64,000 nt of DNA, taken from contig OY282448.1 of assembly GCA_958296175.1 (NCBI GenBank), forward strand, positions 2,666,127 through 2,730,126, read 5' to 3'. The notes under the pieces were generated by a model, which was not told where the DNA came from, made no database searches, and saw nothing but the letters and a program-made list of their open reading frames with translations. The translations under genes and the position numbers were made by a program. Positions 44,921 to 53,975 of this stretch are shown here, piece after piece (within the stretch, counting starts at the first letter, position 1; every line of letters begins with the position of its first letter). This DNA is from an uncultured Chloroflexota bacterium (GTDB lineage Bacteria > Chloroflexota > UBA11872).

Positions 44921-46675
44921 ATGCGAACGAACGGCAAGGTGCTGGCGGGGCGGCTGGACGACCTCGACCCCGGACAGTGCCGCGGCGTGCGCATCGGCCA
45001 TCGGTCGCTGGTGCTCGTGCGCGTGGGAGACGCCGTGCACGCGCTGGACAACCGCTGTCCGCACATGGGGTTTCCGCTCGACCGCGGCAGTGTGGACGAC
45101 GGCATCTTGACCTGCCACTGGCACCACGCGCGGTTCGACGTGACGACGGGCGGCGCGTTCGACCTGTGGGCCGACGACGCGCGGTCGTTTCCAACCGAGG
45201 TGGTGGACGGCGAGGTGTGGGTGGACCTTAGCGACCGCCGTGACGAACAGGGGCATCAGCGGCGGCGGCTGCGCGACGGGCTGGAACAGAACCTGCCGCT
45301 GGTGATGGCCAAGGCGGCCATCGGGCTGCACGACGCGGGCGCGGACGCGCGCGAGGCGTTTCGCATCGCCCTGGAGTTCGGGGCGCGCTACCGCACGGAA
45401 GGCTGGGGGCCGGGGCTGACCGTGATGACCTGCATGATGAACCTGCTGCCGCACCTGCCGCCCGGCGAACACGCCCGCGCGCTCTACCACGGCTTGTCCA
45501 ACGTGGCCGGCGACTGCGCCGGGTCGCCGCCGCGGTTCGACGTGGGGCCGCTGCCGGACGCGCCCGCCGACGCCGCCACCCTGAAACGCTGGTTCCGCCG
45601 CTTCGTGGAGGTGCGGGACGCGGCCGGGGCGGAGCGCTGCCTGCTCACGGCCGTGCGGGCCGGGCTGGGGCCAACGGCCGCCGCCGACATGCTGTTCGCG
45701 GCGGCAACCGACCACCGCTACCTGTCCACGGGGCACGTGCTGGATTTCACGAACAAGGCGCTGGAAGCGCTGGACCTGGCGGGCTGGGACCTGGCGGGTC
45801 CCGTGCTGGGCTCGCTGGCGGCCAACTACGCCTCGGCGCAGCGCATGGAAGAATCCAACGCCTGGCGCAACCCGCGCGACCTGGTAGCGATTCTGCACGC
45901 GGCGTTCGACGAGCTGCCGCAGGAGCTGGGCGGCGGCGGGCGCCCCCTGGACGCCGGCGCGCGCGCCGATCTGATCGATACCGTGCTGGGGGAGGATCCG
46001 CAGGCCATCGCGAACGCGCTGGCGGCGGCGTTGCGCGGCGGCGTGGACCCCGTGGCCGTGGCCGACGCGGTCGTGCAGGCGGCGGTCACCCGCATGGCGC
46101 GCTTCCACGACAGCAACGAGTTCGGCGACTGGGACCGCACGCTGCACACGCTGTCGTTTGCGCACGCCGTGCGCCGCGGGCTGACGCGGGCGCCCTCGCG
46201 CGAGCTGGCGCGCGGCATCTTCGACGCCGCCATGAGCGTGTACTTGGACCGCTTTCTCAACGTGCCGCCGGCGCGGCTGCCGCGCGTCAGCGGGCAGCCG
46301 CCGTCGCCGGTCGATGACGCAGCCGAGCGGCTCCTGGACATCCTGGACCGCCGCCAACGCTCGAACGAGGCGGCGGAACTCGTGGCCGAGGTTCGCGCCG
46401 GGGGCGGGTCGGACGACCGCCTGCTGGCCGCGCTGGGCCAGGCGCTGCTGCGCGAAGACCGCGACTTCCACACCATCCAAACCATCGAGGCCAGCGTGCA
46501 GCACTTCGGGCTGAGCCAGGATGCGGACGACGCCACGCTGGCGCTGGTTGCCGGCGCGCGCTACCTGGCCGCGCACGCGCCGACGGTGCGTTCGCAAGGC
46601 CAGACGTTCGACATGGCGCTGCGCCTGCACCGCGGCGAACGCATCCACGAGGACGCGCCGACGGAGGCCGCGTGA
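44921..46675 (+). CDS. Rieske [2Fe-2S] protein with a large helical C-terminal region
   Basis: A 584-residue protein. The first 100 residues are a Rieske domain: C46-P-H48 in NRCPHMGFPLDRGSVDDG and C65-H-W-H68 in TCHWHHARFD bind the 2Fe-2S cluster. Residues 110-584 are almost wholly alpha-helical, without membrane segments or a signal (VMAKAAIGLHDAGADAREAF, HRYLSTGHVLDFTNKALEAL), with no known catalytic oxygenase domain that I can identify. This is unlike ring-hydroxylating oxygenases. ATG 44921 has GGGAAAGG seven bases upstream. It is followed by an alcohol dehydrogenase 121 nt downstream. Confidence 0.85.
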   Translation: MRTNGKVLAGRLDDLDPGQCRGVRIGHRSLVLVRVGDAVHALDNRCPHMGFPLDRGSVDDGILTCHWHHARFDVTTGGAFDLWADDARSFPTEVVDGEVWVDLSDRRDEQGHQRRRLRDGLEQNLPLVMAKAAIGLHDAGADAREAFRIALEFGARYRTEGWGPGLTVMTCMMNLLPHLPPGEHARALYHGLSNVAGDCAGSPPRFDVGPLPDAPADAATLKRWFRRFVEVRDAAGAERCLLTAVRAGLGPTAAADMLFAAATDHRYLSTGHVLDFTNKALEALDLAGWDLAGPVLGSLAANYASAQRMEESNAWRNPRDLVAILHAAFDELPQELGGGGRPLDAGARADLIDTVLGEDPQAIANALAAALRGGVDPVAVADAVVQAAVTRMARFHDSNEFGDWDRTLHTLSFAHAVRRGLTRAPSRELARGIFDAAMSVYLDRFLNVPPARLPRVSGQPPSPVDDAAERLLDILDRRQRSNEAAELVAEVRAGGGSDDRLLAALGQALLREDRDFHTIQTIEASVQHFGLSQDADDATLALVAGARYLAAHAPTVRSQGQTFDMALRLHRGERIHEDAPTEAA

Positions 46676-46796
46676 GCGCCGAACGGCCGGGCGCGCCGCG
46701 CCGCTGTCATCCCCGCGCAGGCGGGAATTACGGTCGGTTGGTGCGCGGGGGCGTGCGCGGGAACGGCGCCGTTCGTTGGGTTGGCGGGGGCGGGGC

Positions 46797-47915
46797 ATGA
46801 GCGCCGAGGGTCTGACGGCGCTGTTTCACGGGGTTCGCCAGCCGTTCGACTTTCGCACCTACCCGGCGCCCGACCCGCGGCCCGGCGCGGCCGTGCTGCG
46901 CATGCGGCTGTCCAACGTCTGCGGCTCCGACATGCACTACTGGCGCGGCGACGCCGACCTGGCGGGGCGGGGCTTTCAGTTTCCCTACACGCTGGGGCAC
47001 GAAGGCGTGGGCGAGGTCTTTCGCCTGGGCGCGGGCGTGACGGTGGATGCGGCCGGGCGGCGCGTTCGGGAAGGCGACCGGGTCGTCTTTCGCTACTTCG
47101 ACCCCTGCGGCGCCTGCCCGACCTGCCTGAAGGGGCATCCCTACGCCTGCCCGTTTCGGCAGAAGGAGCGCCTGCGCGGGGTCGACCACTGGCCGCATTT
47201 TCGCGGCACGTTTGCGCAGTTCTACTACCTCTATCCCGGCCACACCATGTTCCGGGTGCCCGATCACGTGTCGGACGCGGAGGTGGCCAGCGTGAACTGC
47301 GCGGTGGCGCAGGTGGTGTCGGGGCTGCGCCGGGCACGGCTGGGTGCGGGCGAAACGGTGGTCGTTCAAGGCGCCGGCGGGCTGGGGCTGTACGCCGCGG
47401 CGGTGGCCAAGGCGCGCGGGGCCGGCCGGGTGATCGCCATCGACGGCATCGCCGAGCGGCTGGCGTTGGCGCGGGACTTCGGGGCCGACCACTGCATCGA
47501 CCTGCGCGCGGCCGACTCGCCGCAGCTCCGCGTGCAGGCGGTGCTCGACCTCACCGGCGGGCTGGGCGCCGACGTCACGCTGGAACTGGTCGGCAGCGCG
47601 GCGGTGGTGGCCGAAGGTATCGAGATGACGGCGCCGGGCGGTCGGTTCGTGGAGATCGGCAACGTCAACGTGGGCAGCGCCGCGTCGTTCGACCCGTCGC
47701 GCGTGGTGATGCGCAGCGTCACGATGCTGGGCGTGGCGCACTACCACGCCCACGACCTGGCGCAGGCGCTGCGTTTCGTGGCCGAGCAGACGGAGCGCCT
47801 GCCCATGGAGCGCGTGCTGGCGCAGCGATTCCCCCTGACGGACATCAACGACGCTTTCGAGCAGCAAGACGCCGGCCTGATCACTCGCAGCGCCCTGGTT
47901 CCTCTCGCACCCTAA
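46797..47915 (+). CDS. Zinc-dependent alcohol/sorbitol dehydrogenase
   Basis: A 372-residue MDR enzyme with both zinc sites: catalytic C in LSNVCGSDMHYW and GHEGVGEV, and the structural four Cys in DPCGACPTCLKGHPYACPF. The Rossmann domain has VVVQGAGGLGLYAAAVAKAR and IAIDGIAERLALARDFGAD. Likely oxidises a polyol or alcohol with NAD. It may share a transcript with the Rieske gene. No ribosome site is obvious at ATG 46797. Confidence 0.9.
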   Translation: MSAEGLTALFHGVRQPFDFRTYPAPDPRPGAAVLRMRLSNVCGSDMHYWRGDADLAGRGFQFPYTLGHEGVGEVFRLGAGVTVDAAGRRVREGDRVVFRYFDPCGACPTCLKGHPYACPFRQKERLRGVDHWPHFRGTFAQFYYLYPGHTMFRVPDHVSDAEVASVNCAVAQVVSGLRRARLGAGETVVVQGAGGLGLYAAAVAKARGAGRVIAIDGIAERLALARDFGADHCIDLRAADSPQLRVQAVLDLTGGLGADVTLELVGSAAVVAEGIEMTAPGGRFVEIGNVNVGSAASFDPSRVVMRSVTMLGVAHYHAHDLAQALRFVAEQTERLPMERVLAQRFPLTDINDAFEQQDAGLITRSALVPLAP

Positions 47916-48246
47916 CCCCGCCCCGCCCTCGAAGCTCTCACCCCGCGCCTCGGCCTCGTCTCCCAATCTCTCGAGGGGGCGGGCGGCGGTGGTCCCTCGA
48001 GGGAGCGGGCGGCGGCGGTCTCCCGCCCTGCCGTTCTCCGCAGGCGCGGGGAACGGCTGACGCCATCGCCCGCGCCCTCGAAAGCGGCTGTCCTTTCTCC
48101 GCAGATGCGGGAAACGGCAGCCGGGATGGCCGTGTCCACGGCGCAGAGAGCGCCAGGGCCAGGGGAGACGTCTGGGTAGAGGTTGGTTCTCACCAGTGCC
48201 CGCCCGCTCGATCTGCGCCGCCAGGGGAGACCTCTGGGCGGGGGTT
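47916..48246. repeat. Cluster of short repeats
   Basis: The 364-nt gap before the next gene holds CTCGAGGG/GCGGGCGGCGG twice (near 47970 and 47997), TTCTCCGCAG hairpins twice (near 48036 and 48092, pairing with CGGG(G)AA), and CAGGGGAGAC(G/C)TCTGGG twice (near 48156 and 48223). These look like REP-type units. Confidence 0.5.
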
Positions 48247-48279
48247 AGGCTTCGGGAAGTGGCTGCCGGGAGTGCTTGG

Positions 48280-49335
48280 GTGCGGGTTGCGTTGGTGGGG
48301 TGGGGGGAGGCTGGGCAAGCGTTGGCCGCGGTAGTTCGAGAGGCGCCGGGGGCTTCGGTGGCTTGGGTGGTCGACGGGGACGCGCGGCGGGCGCGGGCGG
48401 CGGCGCAGCAGTTGGGGGCGGCCTGGGGAACCGACGTCGAGGAAGCGCTGCTGGGAGGCGTGGACGCCGTGGCGGCGGCGCCGCAGGCCGGGCGCGCCGC
48501 CGCGAGGAACCTGGCGCTGGTGACCGAGACGGCGCTGGCGCGGGGCGTGCACGTGTTCGTGCAGCCGCCGCTGGCGCTGCGGTGGCCGGACGCGGCGCGC
48601 TTGCAGGCGCGCGCGTTGCAATCCGAAGCCATGGCCGCGGTCGACTTCTGGGCGCGCGGGGCCGACGGCGTGCGCGTGCTGCGGGGTCGGCTGCCGCGGC
48701 CGCGGTTCGTGCAGATCGAGGCGCTGACGGATCCGCTGCACGGCCGCCGGGAGGGCCGGGCCTCACATGGCGGCGTGCTGGCGTTCTTGGGGAGCCAGGC
48801 GTTCGACCTGGCCTGCTATCTGGCAGGGTCGCGGCCGCTGCACGTGCAGGCGTCGGGCGGGCGGCACACGCGCCGCGCGGATCTGGCCGACACGGCCAGC
48901 GCGGCCATCTGCTTTGCCAGCGGCGCGCTGGCGCGCGTGGTGGTGGGCGAGTTCGGCGGTGTGCCCGCGGGGTCGGCCTGGAGGGTGACGGCCACGGACG
49001 GCGCCGAGACGGTGAGCCTCAGCCACAACCTCCAACGCGCCGAGGTGCACCGGCAGGGCCGCGCCCCACGGGTGTACGACCACGCGGACGCGGAGACAGA
49101 CGCGCCGCAGGCGCGCGCCCTGCGGGCGTTCCTGGCGGCGGCGGCAGGCGAGGGGCGCCCGCTGGCGGGCTTCGACGACGGCGCGCGGGCGGTGCAGCTC
49201 GCGGACGCGGTGTACGAGGCCATGCGCGAGCGCGCGCGCGTCCCGCTGGCGGAAACGCCGTCAGGCTTCGGCGGGCGGGGACTCTACGCTTATGATCCCG
49301 TCGCGAACCGCCGCAATCGCGGCCTCGGTTCGTGA
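48280..49335 (+). CDS. Gfo/Idh/MocA-like oxidoreductase
   Basis: A 351-residue protein with the Rossmann motif VRVALVGWGEAGQALAAVV. The substrate half is recognisable (RFVQIEALTDPLHGRREG, VLAFLGSQAFDLACYLAG). The EKP catalytic motif reads VQPPLAL, so the Lys is absent, as in the gene at 29484; activity may be altered. GTG 48280 has GGGAG upstream. Its 3' end overlaps the response-regulator gene on the other strand by 75 bases. Confidence 0.75.
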   Translation: MRVALVGWGEAGQALAAVVREAPGASVAWVVDGDARRARAAAQQLGAAWGTDVEEALLGGVDAVAAAPQAGRAAARNLALVTETALARGVHVFVQPPLALRWPDAARLQARALQSEAMAAVDFWARGADGVRVLRGRLPRPRFVQIEALTDPLHGRREGRASHGGVLAFLGSQAFDLACYLAGSRPLHVQASGGRHTRRADLADTASAAICFASGALARVVVGEFGGVPAGSAWRVTATDGAETVSLSHNLQRAEVHRQGRAPRVYDHADAETDAPQARALRAFLAAAAGEGRPLAGFDDGARAVQLADAVYEAMRERARVPLAETPSGFGGRGLYAYDPVANRRNRGLGS

Positions 49336-49923
49336 ACGCACGCCGAGCTTGCCGTAAACGCTGCTGAGGTGGGCCTCCACGGTCTTGGCCGAAACGTCCA
49401 GCTGGGCGGCGGCCTCACGGTTGGATGCGCCTTCCGCCACCAGCCGCAGCACGTCCAGTTCGCGCATGGTCAGCGGGGCGGCCAGGGTGCGCGCGGCGGC
49501 AGTCTGCGAAGCGGCGCGGGCGTCGGACGCGGGGGGAAACACGGCGCCGCCGGCGTGCACGCGCCGCACGGCGTCGGCCAGTTCCTGCACGTCGGCGTTC
49601 TTGAGGATGTAGCCCGCCGCGCCGGCCTGGCGCATGGACTGCACGTAGCCTGCCTGGCCGTAGGCCGACACGACCAGAATGCGGGTGGCGGGCGCCACGT
49701 GGGCCAGGCGGCGGGCGAGCACGGGGCCGCCGTTGGGGATGCGGAAGTCCAGCAGGCACACGTCGGGCGCCAGGCGGCGGCAGGCGCGTTCCGCGGCCGT
49801 GCCGTCGCCAACGGCGCCCACCACCTCGATGCCGGGCACGCCGGCCAGCACGGCGCGGGTGCCTTCGCGCACCATCACGTGGTCTTCGACCAGCAGCACG
49901 CGGATGGAGCGGCGGCGGGTCAT
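49261..49923 (-). CDS. NarL/LuxR-family response regulator
   Basis: A 220-residue regulator. Receiver domain: acidic pair in VLLVEDHVMVREG, phospho-acceptor D59 in CLLDFRIPNGG, Thr/Ser site VVSAYG and Lys in YILKNAD. The C-terminal LuxR-type helix-turn-helix (about 152-196) reads TMRELDVLRLVAEGASNREA then AAQLDVSAKTVEAHLSSVYG. It is activated by phosphorylation from the coupled kinase and binds DNA; targets unknown. ATG 49923 overlaps the kinase stop by four bases. Confidence 0.93.
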   Translation of the reverse strand: MTRRRSIRVLLVEDHVMVREGTRAVLAGVPGIEVVGAVGDGTAAERACRRLAPDVCLLDFRIPNGGPVLARRLAHVAPATRILVVSAYGQAGYVQSMRQAGAAGYILKNADVQELADAVRRVHAGGAVFPPASDARAASQTAAARTLAAPLTMRELDVLRLVAEGASNREAAAQLDVSAKTVEAHLSSVYGKLGVRSRTEAAIAAVRDGIISVESPPAEA

Positions 49924-52712
49924 CTGGAAGCCGCCGCGGGCAGACGGCGCGGCGTCTCCACGGTGACGGAGGTGGGCCCGCCGGGCGTGGAGCGGACGCG
50001 CACGGCGCCGCCCATGCGCGCGAAGCGTTCGTGCAGCCCGGCCAATCCCAGGTGGCCGGTGGCCGAGTAGGCCGCCACGTCGGGGGCAACGCTGAACCCG
50101 TGGCCGTCGTCCCAGACCGAGAGCCGAATCGCATCGGCCGCGCGCGTGAGGCGCACGCGCACGCGGGCGGCGTGGGCGTGGCGCAGCACGTTGTTCAGCG
50201 CCTCCTGCGCGGCGCGGTAGACGTTCGTTTCCACGTCCGCGTCGGGCCGCTGGCGGTCGGGCGTGCCGTCTATGGTGAGCGTGACCTGGAACGGCGCGGC
50301 GCGGCTGGTTTCGTCCACCAGCCAGCGCAGGGCGGCTTCCAGGCCCAGGTCGTCCAGCACCGGCGGGCGCAGCCGCTCGCAGATTTCGCGCAGGTCGGCG
50401 GCCGCCGTGTCCACCAGCTGCAAGAGCGCATCGCGGCTGCGGTATGGCCCTGGCGCGGCCGAGCGCAAGGCGCGCTGCAGCAGCACCAGCTTTTGCAGCG
50501 GCTCGTCGTGCAGGTCGCGGGAAATGCGCCGCCGTTCGGCCTCCAGCATGGCGTTCACCTGGTCGTACAGGTCGCTCAGCGTCTGCTGGCTGTCGCGCAG
50601 GCGTTCGGCGGTGGCGTCCAACTGCCGCAGGCGGTCTTGCAGCTGCCGCCAGAGGTCCACGCGCACCATGAAGCTGGCCAGCTGGCTGGCCAGCGCACTG
50701 AGCAAGCCGGCGTCGGCCAGGCTGAGGCCAAAGGACTCGTCGCGAATGGAGGCCACGACGTGGGCAACCACGGCGTCATCCAGCTCGCAGGGCACGACCA
50801 CGGCGGTGATGTCCGAAGACCGCCGGCCCTCCGCCGCGGCCACGGCGGACTCGACCTGGGCGTCGTCCGGCGCCGGGGCCAGAGGGTTGTAGGCGATGGC
50901 CGCCAGCTCGCGCGGGGCGCGGGCGCGCGTGAGCGCGATCCAGTCCAGGCCCACGGCGCGGCGCACGGGTTCCAGCACGGCGGCCGGCAACTGCTCGACC
51001 GAGGTGGTGGAAGCAAGCGCGGCACTCACGGTGCGCAGGACGCGCTGCGGGTCGTAGCTGTCGCGGTAGACCCAGCGCGAAAGCGCCGCCAACACGACGC
51101 GGCGCGCGAACGGCACGGTGACGCCGATGCCCACCAACGCCGCCGCCAGCGCGCCGGGCAGGAGCGCGCTGTCGGCGCTGGCGACATAGCGCCCCAGCAC
51201 GCCGGTCAGCAGCGCGTAGACGGTGAAGAGCCCGGTCCAGGCCGCGCCGTGCATGAACGCGGGGCGCAGCGCGCGCTGCAGGCGGATCTTCCAGGTGGGG
51301 ACCGCGGCGTGCGCCACCCCCAGCGGCGCGGCGGCCAGCGCCAGCAGCGAGACGGCATACGGCAGCAGCTCCGCGCCGCTGACCACGGCGGGCGCCAGCG
51401 ACAGGACCGTGGGCGGCAGGGCGGCCGTGAGGAACGTGGCCAGCAGCACGCGGGCCACGCGCCGATCGCGCGGGAAGGTGATGTCCAGCAAGGTCACCAC
51501 GCACTTGGCCAGCAGCGCCGTCAGCCCCAGCGCCGGCAGGATGGCCACGGTGACCCAGGCGGCGTTGTACAGCTCGGCCTGTCCCGCCAGGGCCGCGGCC
51601 AGCACGGCGATGGGCCCGCCGAAGAGCGCCGCGGCCGCCGCCGGGCCGTAACGCACGGCCAACGGGGGACCGCGCGTGGGGAACACCGCCGCCAGGGACA
51701 GCAGCGCCACGCCGGCCAGGCCGGTGGCCCCGAAGACGAGGATCGAGACGATGCCGGCGCCGTCGGGCGCGACGGACCCGAGGATGAGCGCCGCTGCCGC
51801 GGCGAAGAGCGCCGCCGCGGCCGGCAGCAGCACGCGGCGGCGGCCGAACAGGGCCACCAGACTGGCGCCGCCGGCGAAGGCGGCGGCCACGGCCAGCATG
51901 CCGGCCGTCATCAGCGGGTCGCGGCCGGGGACGCGGATTTCTTGGCCGCTGCGGGGGTCGATGAGGACGGAGGCGGCGGGGACGCGCAGGGGGAAAAGAC
52001 CCTCACCCTGCCCTCTCCCAGAGGGAGAGGGGAAAGAGGGGTGGTCGCTGCCAGCGGGAGAGGGGAAAGAAGAAGGGTGCGCTCTCCCAGAGGGAGAGGG
52101 GAAAGATGGTGCAGCGATTGTGGGGGGAGGGGGCGAGGAGAGGTGTTCGCGCTCAGCGGGCGCGTGGAGCGGGGGCGCTGTTGGGGGATTGGTCAGGACG
52201 GCTGGGGGATTGGTTGGGGTGGCTGAGAGGTTAGGCAGGGCGGCTGGGAGGTTCGTTGGGGCGGCTGGGGGATTGGTTGGGGCGGCTGAGAGGTTAAGCG
52301 GGGCGGCTAGGGGATTGGGCGATACGGCTGGGAGGTTCGTTGGGGCGGCTGAGAGGTTAGGCGGGGCAGCTAGGAGGTTCGTCGGGGCGGCTGGGGGATT
52401 GGTCGGGGCGGTGCGCCAGGCGATGGGGTCGCCTGGGTGGAGGCCGGCGCGCCAGGCGGGGCCGCCGGGTGTGATCTGCTGGATGCGCCAGCCGCCGCCG
52501 GCGGCGGGTTGCACCGCGGCGCCGTAATCGAAGGGCGGCGCGGCGAGGGCGGCCGCCAGAAACAGCGCCGCGCCGCAGACGGCCAGGCCCGCGCTGGCGC
52601 AAGCGGCGCGCCAGGGCCAGATACGCGCGCCGCCGCCCCGCCGTCTGGTCTCGGCCGCCAGCCAGGCGCCCAGGCTCTGGCGCGGCGTGCGCCTGGGCCG
52701 CGTCACCGGCAC
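49920..52712 (-). CDS. NarX/DegS-type sensor histidine kinase with PDZ-like segment and in-frame repeats
   Basis: A 930-residue membrane kinase. Order: membrane helix (about 37-58); a PDZ-like stretch (GGGWRIQQITPGGPAWRAGL, 72-91) that breaks off at about 100; a low-complexity insert (101-242) of about eleven heptapeptides of type AAPTNLP and then FPSPSGR units; the resumed strand FPLRVPAASVLIDPRSGQEI; eight or so membrane segments (267-560); a GAF-like region; a coiled coil; the HisKA_3 phosphorylation site ISRDLHDEPLQ (His near 735); and a HATPase domain (VWDDGHGF, HLGLAGLHERF). It pairs with the NarL regulator. The insert is encoded by intergenic-type repeats. Confidence 0.88.
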   Translation of the reverse strand: MPVTRPRRTPRQSLGAWLAAETRRRGGGARIWPWRAACASAGLAVCGAALFLAAALAAPPFDYGAAVQPAAGGGWRIQQITPGGPAWRAGLHPGDPIAWRTAPTNPPAAPTNLLAAPPNLSAAPTNLPAVSPNPLAAPLNLSAAPTNPPAAPTNLPAALPNLSATPTNPPAVLTNPPTAPPLHAPAEREHLSSPPPPTIAAPSFPSPSGRAHPSSFPSPAGSDHPSFPSPSGRGQGEGLFPLRVPAASVLIDPRSGQEIRVPGRDPLMTAGMLAVAAAFAGGASLVALFGRRRVLLPAAAALFAAAAALILGSVAPDGAGIVSILVFGATGLAGVALLSLAAVFPTRGPPLAVRYGPAAAAALFGGPIAVLAAALAGQAELYNAAWVTVAILPALGLTALLAKCVVTLLDITFPRDRRVARVLLATFLTAALPPTVLSLAPAVVSGAELLPYAVSLLALAAAPLGVAHAAVPTWKIRLQRALRPAFMHGAAWTGLFTVYALLTGVLGRYVASADSALLPGALAAALVGIGVTVPFARRVVLAALSRWVYRDSYDPQRVLRTVSAALASTTSVEQLPAAVLEPVRRAVGLDWIALTRARAPRELAAIAYNPLAPAPDDAQVESAVAAAEGRRSSDITAVVVPCELDDAVVAHVVASIRDESFGLSLADAGLLSALASQLASFMVRVDLWRQLQDRLRQLDATAERLRDSQQTLSDLYDQVNAMLEAERRRISRDLHDEPLQKLVLLQRALRSAAPGPYRSRDALLQLVDTAAADLREICERLRPPVLDDLGLEAALRWLVDETSRAAPFQVTLTIDGTPDRQRPDADVETNVYRAAQEALNNVLRHAHAARVRVRLTRAADAIRLSVWDDGHGFSVAPDVAAYSATGHLGLAGLHERFARMGGAVRVRSTPGGPTSVTVETPRRLPAAASR
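51987..52412. repeat. REP elements and 21-bp minisatellite inside the kinase gene
   Basis: From 51998 to about 52110 lie three hairpin units of the CCCTCACCCTGCCCTCTCCC / GAGGGAGAGGGGAAA family. From about 52180 to 52412 a 21-bp unit (GGGGCGGCTGGGGGATTGGT-type) repeats about eleven times. All stay in frame with the kinase. Confidence 0.8.
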
Positions 52713-52778
52713 CCCCGTGTGTCAGGTCGCGTGGATCGCTTGCCGTCAGCATAAGGCCCGCGCGGGGCTGCTGAGCCG

Positions 52779-52990
52779 CGCAGCGCACGGGATGCAAGCC
52801 GACACGCTTTCCCCGGGCCGCTCTGGACCGGGCCGCCCCGTGCAGCGCACGGGATGCAAGCCGACACGCTTTCCCCGGGCCGCTCTGGACCGGGCCGCCC
52901 CGCGCAGCGCGCGGGATGCATGCTGACGTGCTTCCCTGCGGGCAGCTCTGGACCAGGGCGCCCCGTGCAGCGCATGGGATGCAGCGCTGG
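52779..52990. repeat. 62-bp tandem repeat upstream of the kinase gene
   Basis: Units starting CAGCGCACGGGATGCAAGCC occur at 52781, 52843, 52905 (GCGCGG variant) and, partly, 52968; the period is 62-63 bp. Two units are identical over most of their length. They lie in the 397-nt gap between the kinase start and moeB; no gene supported. Confidence 0.75.
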
Positions 52991-53109
52991 CGGCCGGGGC
53001 TGCACCGCCACGGGGCGGTTCGCCCGCGCGAGCTGCTGGCCTACGACGGACCGCAGCCGCGAAATCTGCGGGCGGGCGGGCGAGCCGCGCAGGGCATGGG
53101 GACGGGCGG

Positions 53110-53946
53110 TTAGACGGCGGCGGCCAGCGCCTCGGCGGGGGAGGCGTCGCCGCCCGCAAAGCCGCAAAACTCCTCGTAGTCGATCAGGTCGGTGACCGTC
53201 GGGTGGTCGCCGCAGACGGGGCAGGCGGGGTCGCGGCGGAGCTTCAGTTCGCGGAACTCCATGGTCATGGCGTCGATCAGCAGCAGGCGCCCGACCAGCG
53301 GCGAGCCAATGCCGACGATGTGTTTGAGCGTCTCGGTGGCCTGAATCAACCCCACCAGGCCGGGCAGTACGCCCAGCACGCCGGCCTCGGCGCAGCTGGG
53401 CGCCATTTCCGGCGGGGGCGGGGCGGGATAGAGGCAGCGGTAGCAGCCCTGGCCCGGTTCGAAGACGGTGGCCATGCCCTCGAACCGCATGATGCTGCCA
53501 TCCACCAGCGTTTTGCCCAGGAAGTAGGCGGCGTCGTTGGCCAGGTAGCGCGTGGGGAAGTTGTCGCAGCCGTTCACCACAATGTCGTAGGGCGCAAAGA
53601 CGTCCAGGGCGTTGTCCGAGGTCAGCGGTTCGTCGTGACGCACGACGGTCACGTCCGGGTTCAGCCCGGTGAGCGTCAGCGCGGCGGACTCGGTCTTGGG
53701 CATGCCCACGCGGTCGTCGCGGTGCAGAATCTGGCGCTGCAGGTTGGAGCGGTCCACGGTGTCGAAGTCCACCGCGCCCAGGGTTCCAACGCCGGCGGCG
53801 GCCAGGTAGTAGAGCACCGGCGAGCCCAAGCCGCCCGCGCCGATGGCAAGCACTTTGGCGTCGAGAATCTTCTGCTGTCCCGCCGGACCGACTTCCGGCA
53901 GCAGCATGTGGCGGCTGTAGCGCTGAACTTGCTCAACGGTGAACAC
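53110..53946 (-). CDS. moeB: MoeB/ThiF-type adenylyltransferase
   Basis: A 278-residue E1-like enzyme that adenylates the C-terminus of a small sulfur-carrier protein (MoaD or ThiS type) for molybdopterin or thiamine synthesis. Motifs: ERYSRH-type VQRYSRHMLLPEVG, ATP loop IGAGGLGSP (35-43), VDRSNLQRQILH, NGCDNFPTRYLAND, and zinc Cys pairs CYRC and CPVC. It lies 29 nt downstream of the rhodanese gene, which in MoeZ-type proteins is fused to the same domain; together they supply sulfur. Confidence 0.9.
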   Translation of the reverse strand: MFTVEQVQRYSRHMLLPEVGPAGQQKILDAKVLAIGAGGLGSPVLYYLAAAGVGTLGAVDFDTVDRSNLQRQILHRDDRVGMPKTESAALTLTGLNPDVTVVRHDEPLTSDNALDVFAPYDIVVNGCDNFPTRYLANDAAYFLGKTLVDGSIMRFEGMATVFEPGQGCYRCLYPAPPPPEMAPSCAEAGVLGVLPGLVGLIQATETLKHIVGIGSPLVGRLLLIDAMTMEFRELKLRRDPACPVCGDHPTVTDLIDYEEFCGFAGGDASPAEALAAAV

Positions 53947-53975
53947 GGCGAGATTCCTTCAGGCGCGGCGCACGC

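Noticed and set aside
52703..53167. Open frames across the 62-bp repeats upstream of the kinase gene
   Set aside because: They simply translate the tandem repeat in several frames and lack any recognisable domain or ribosome site.
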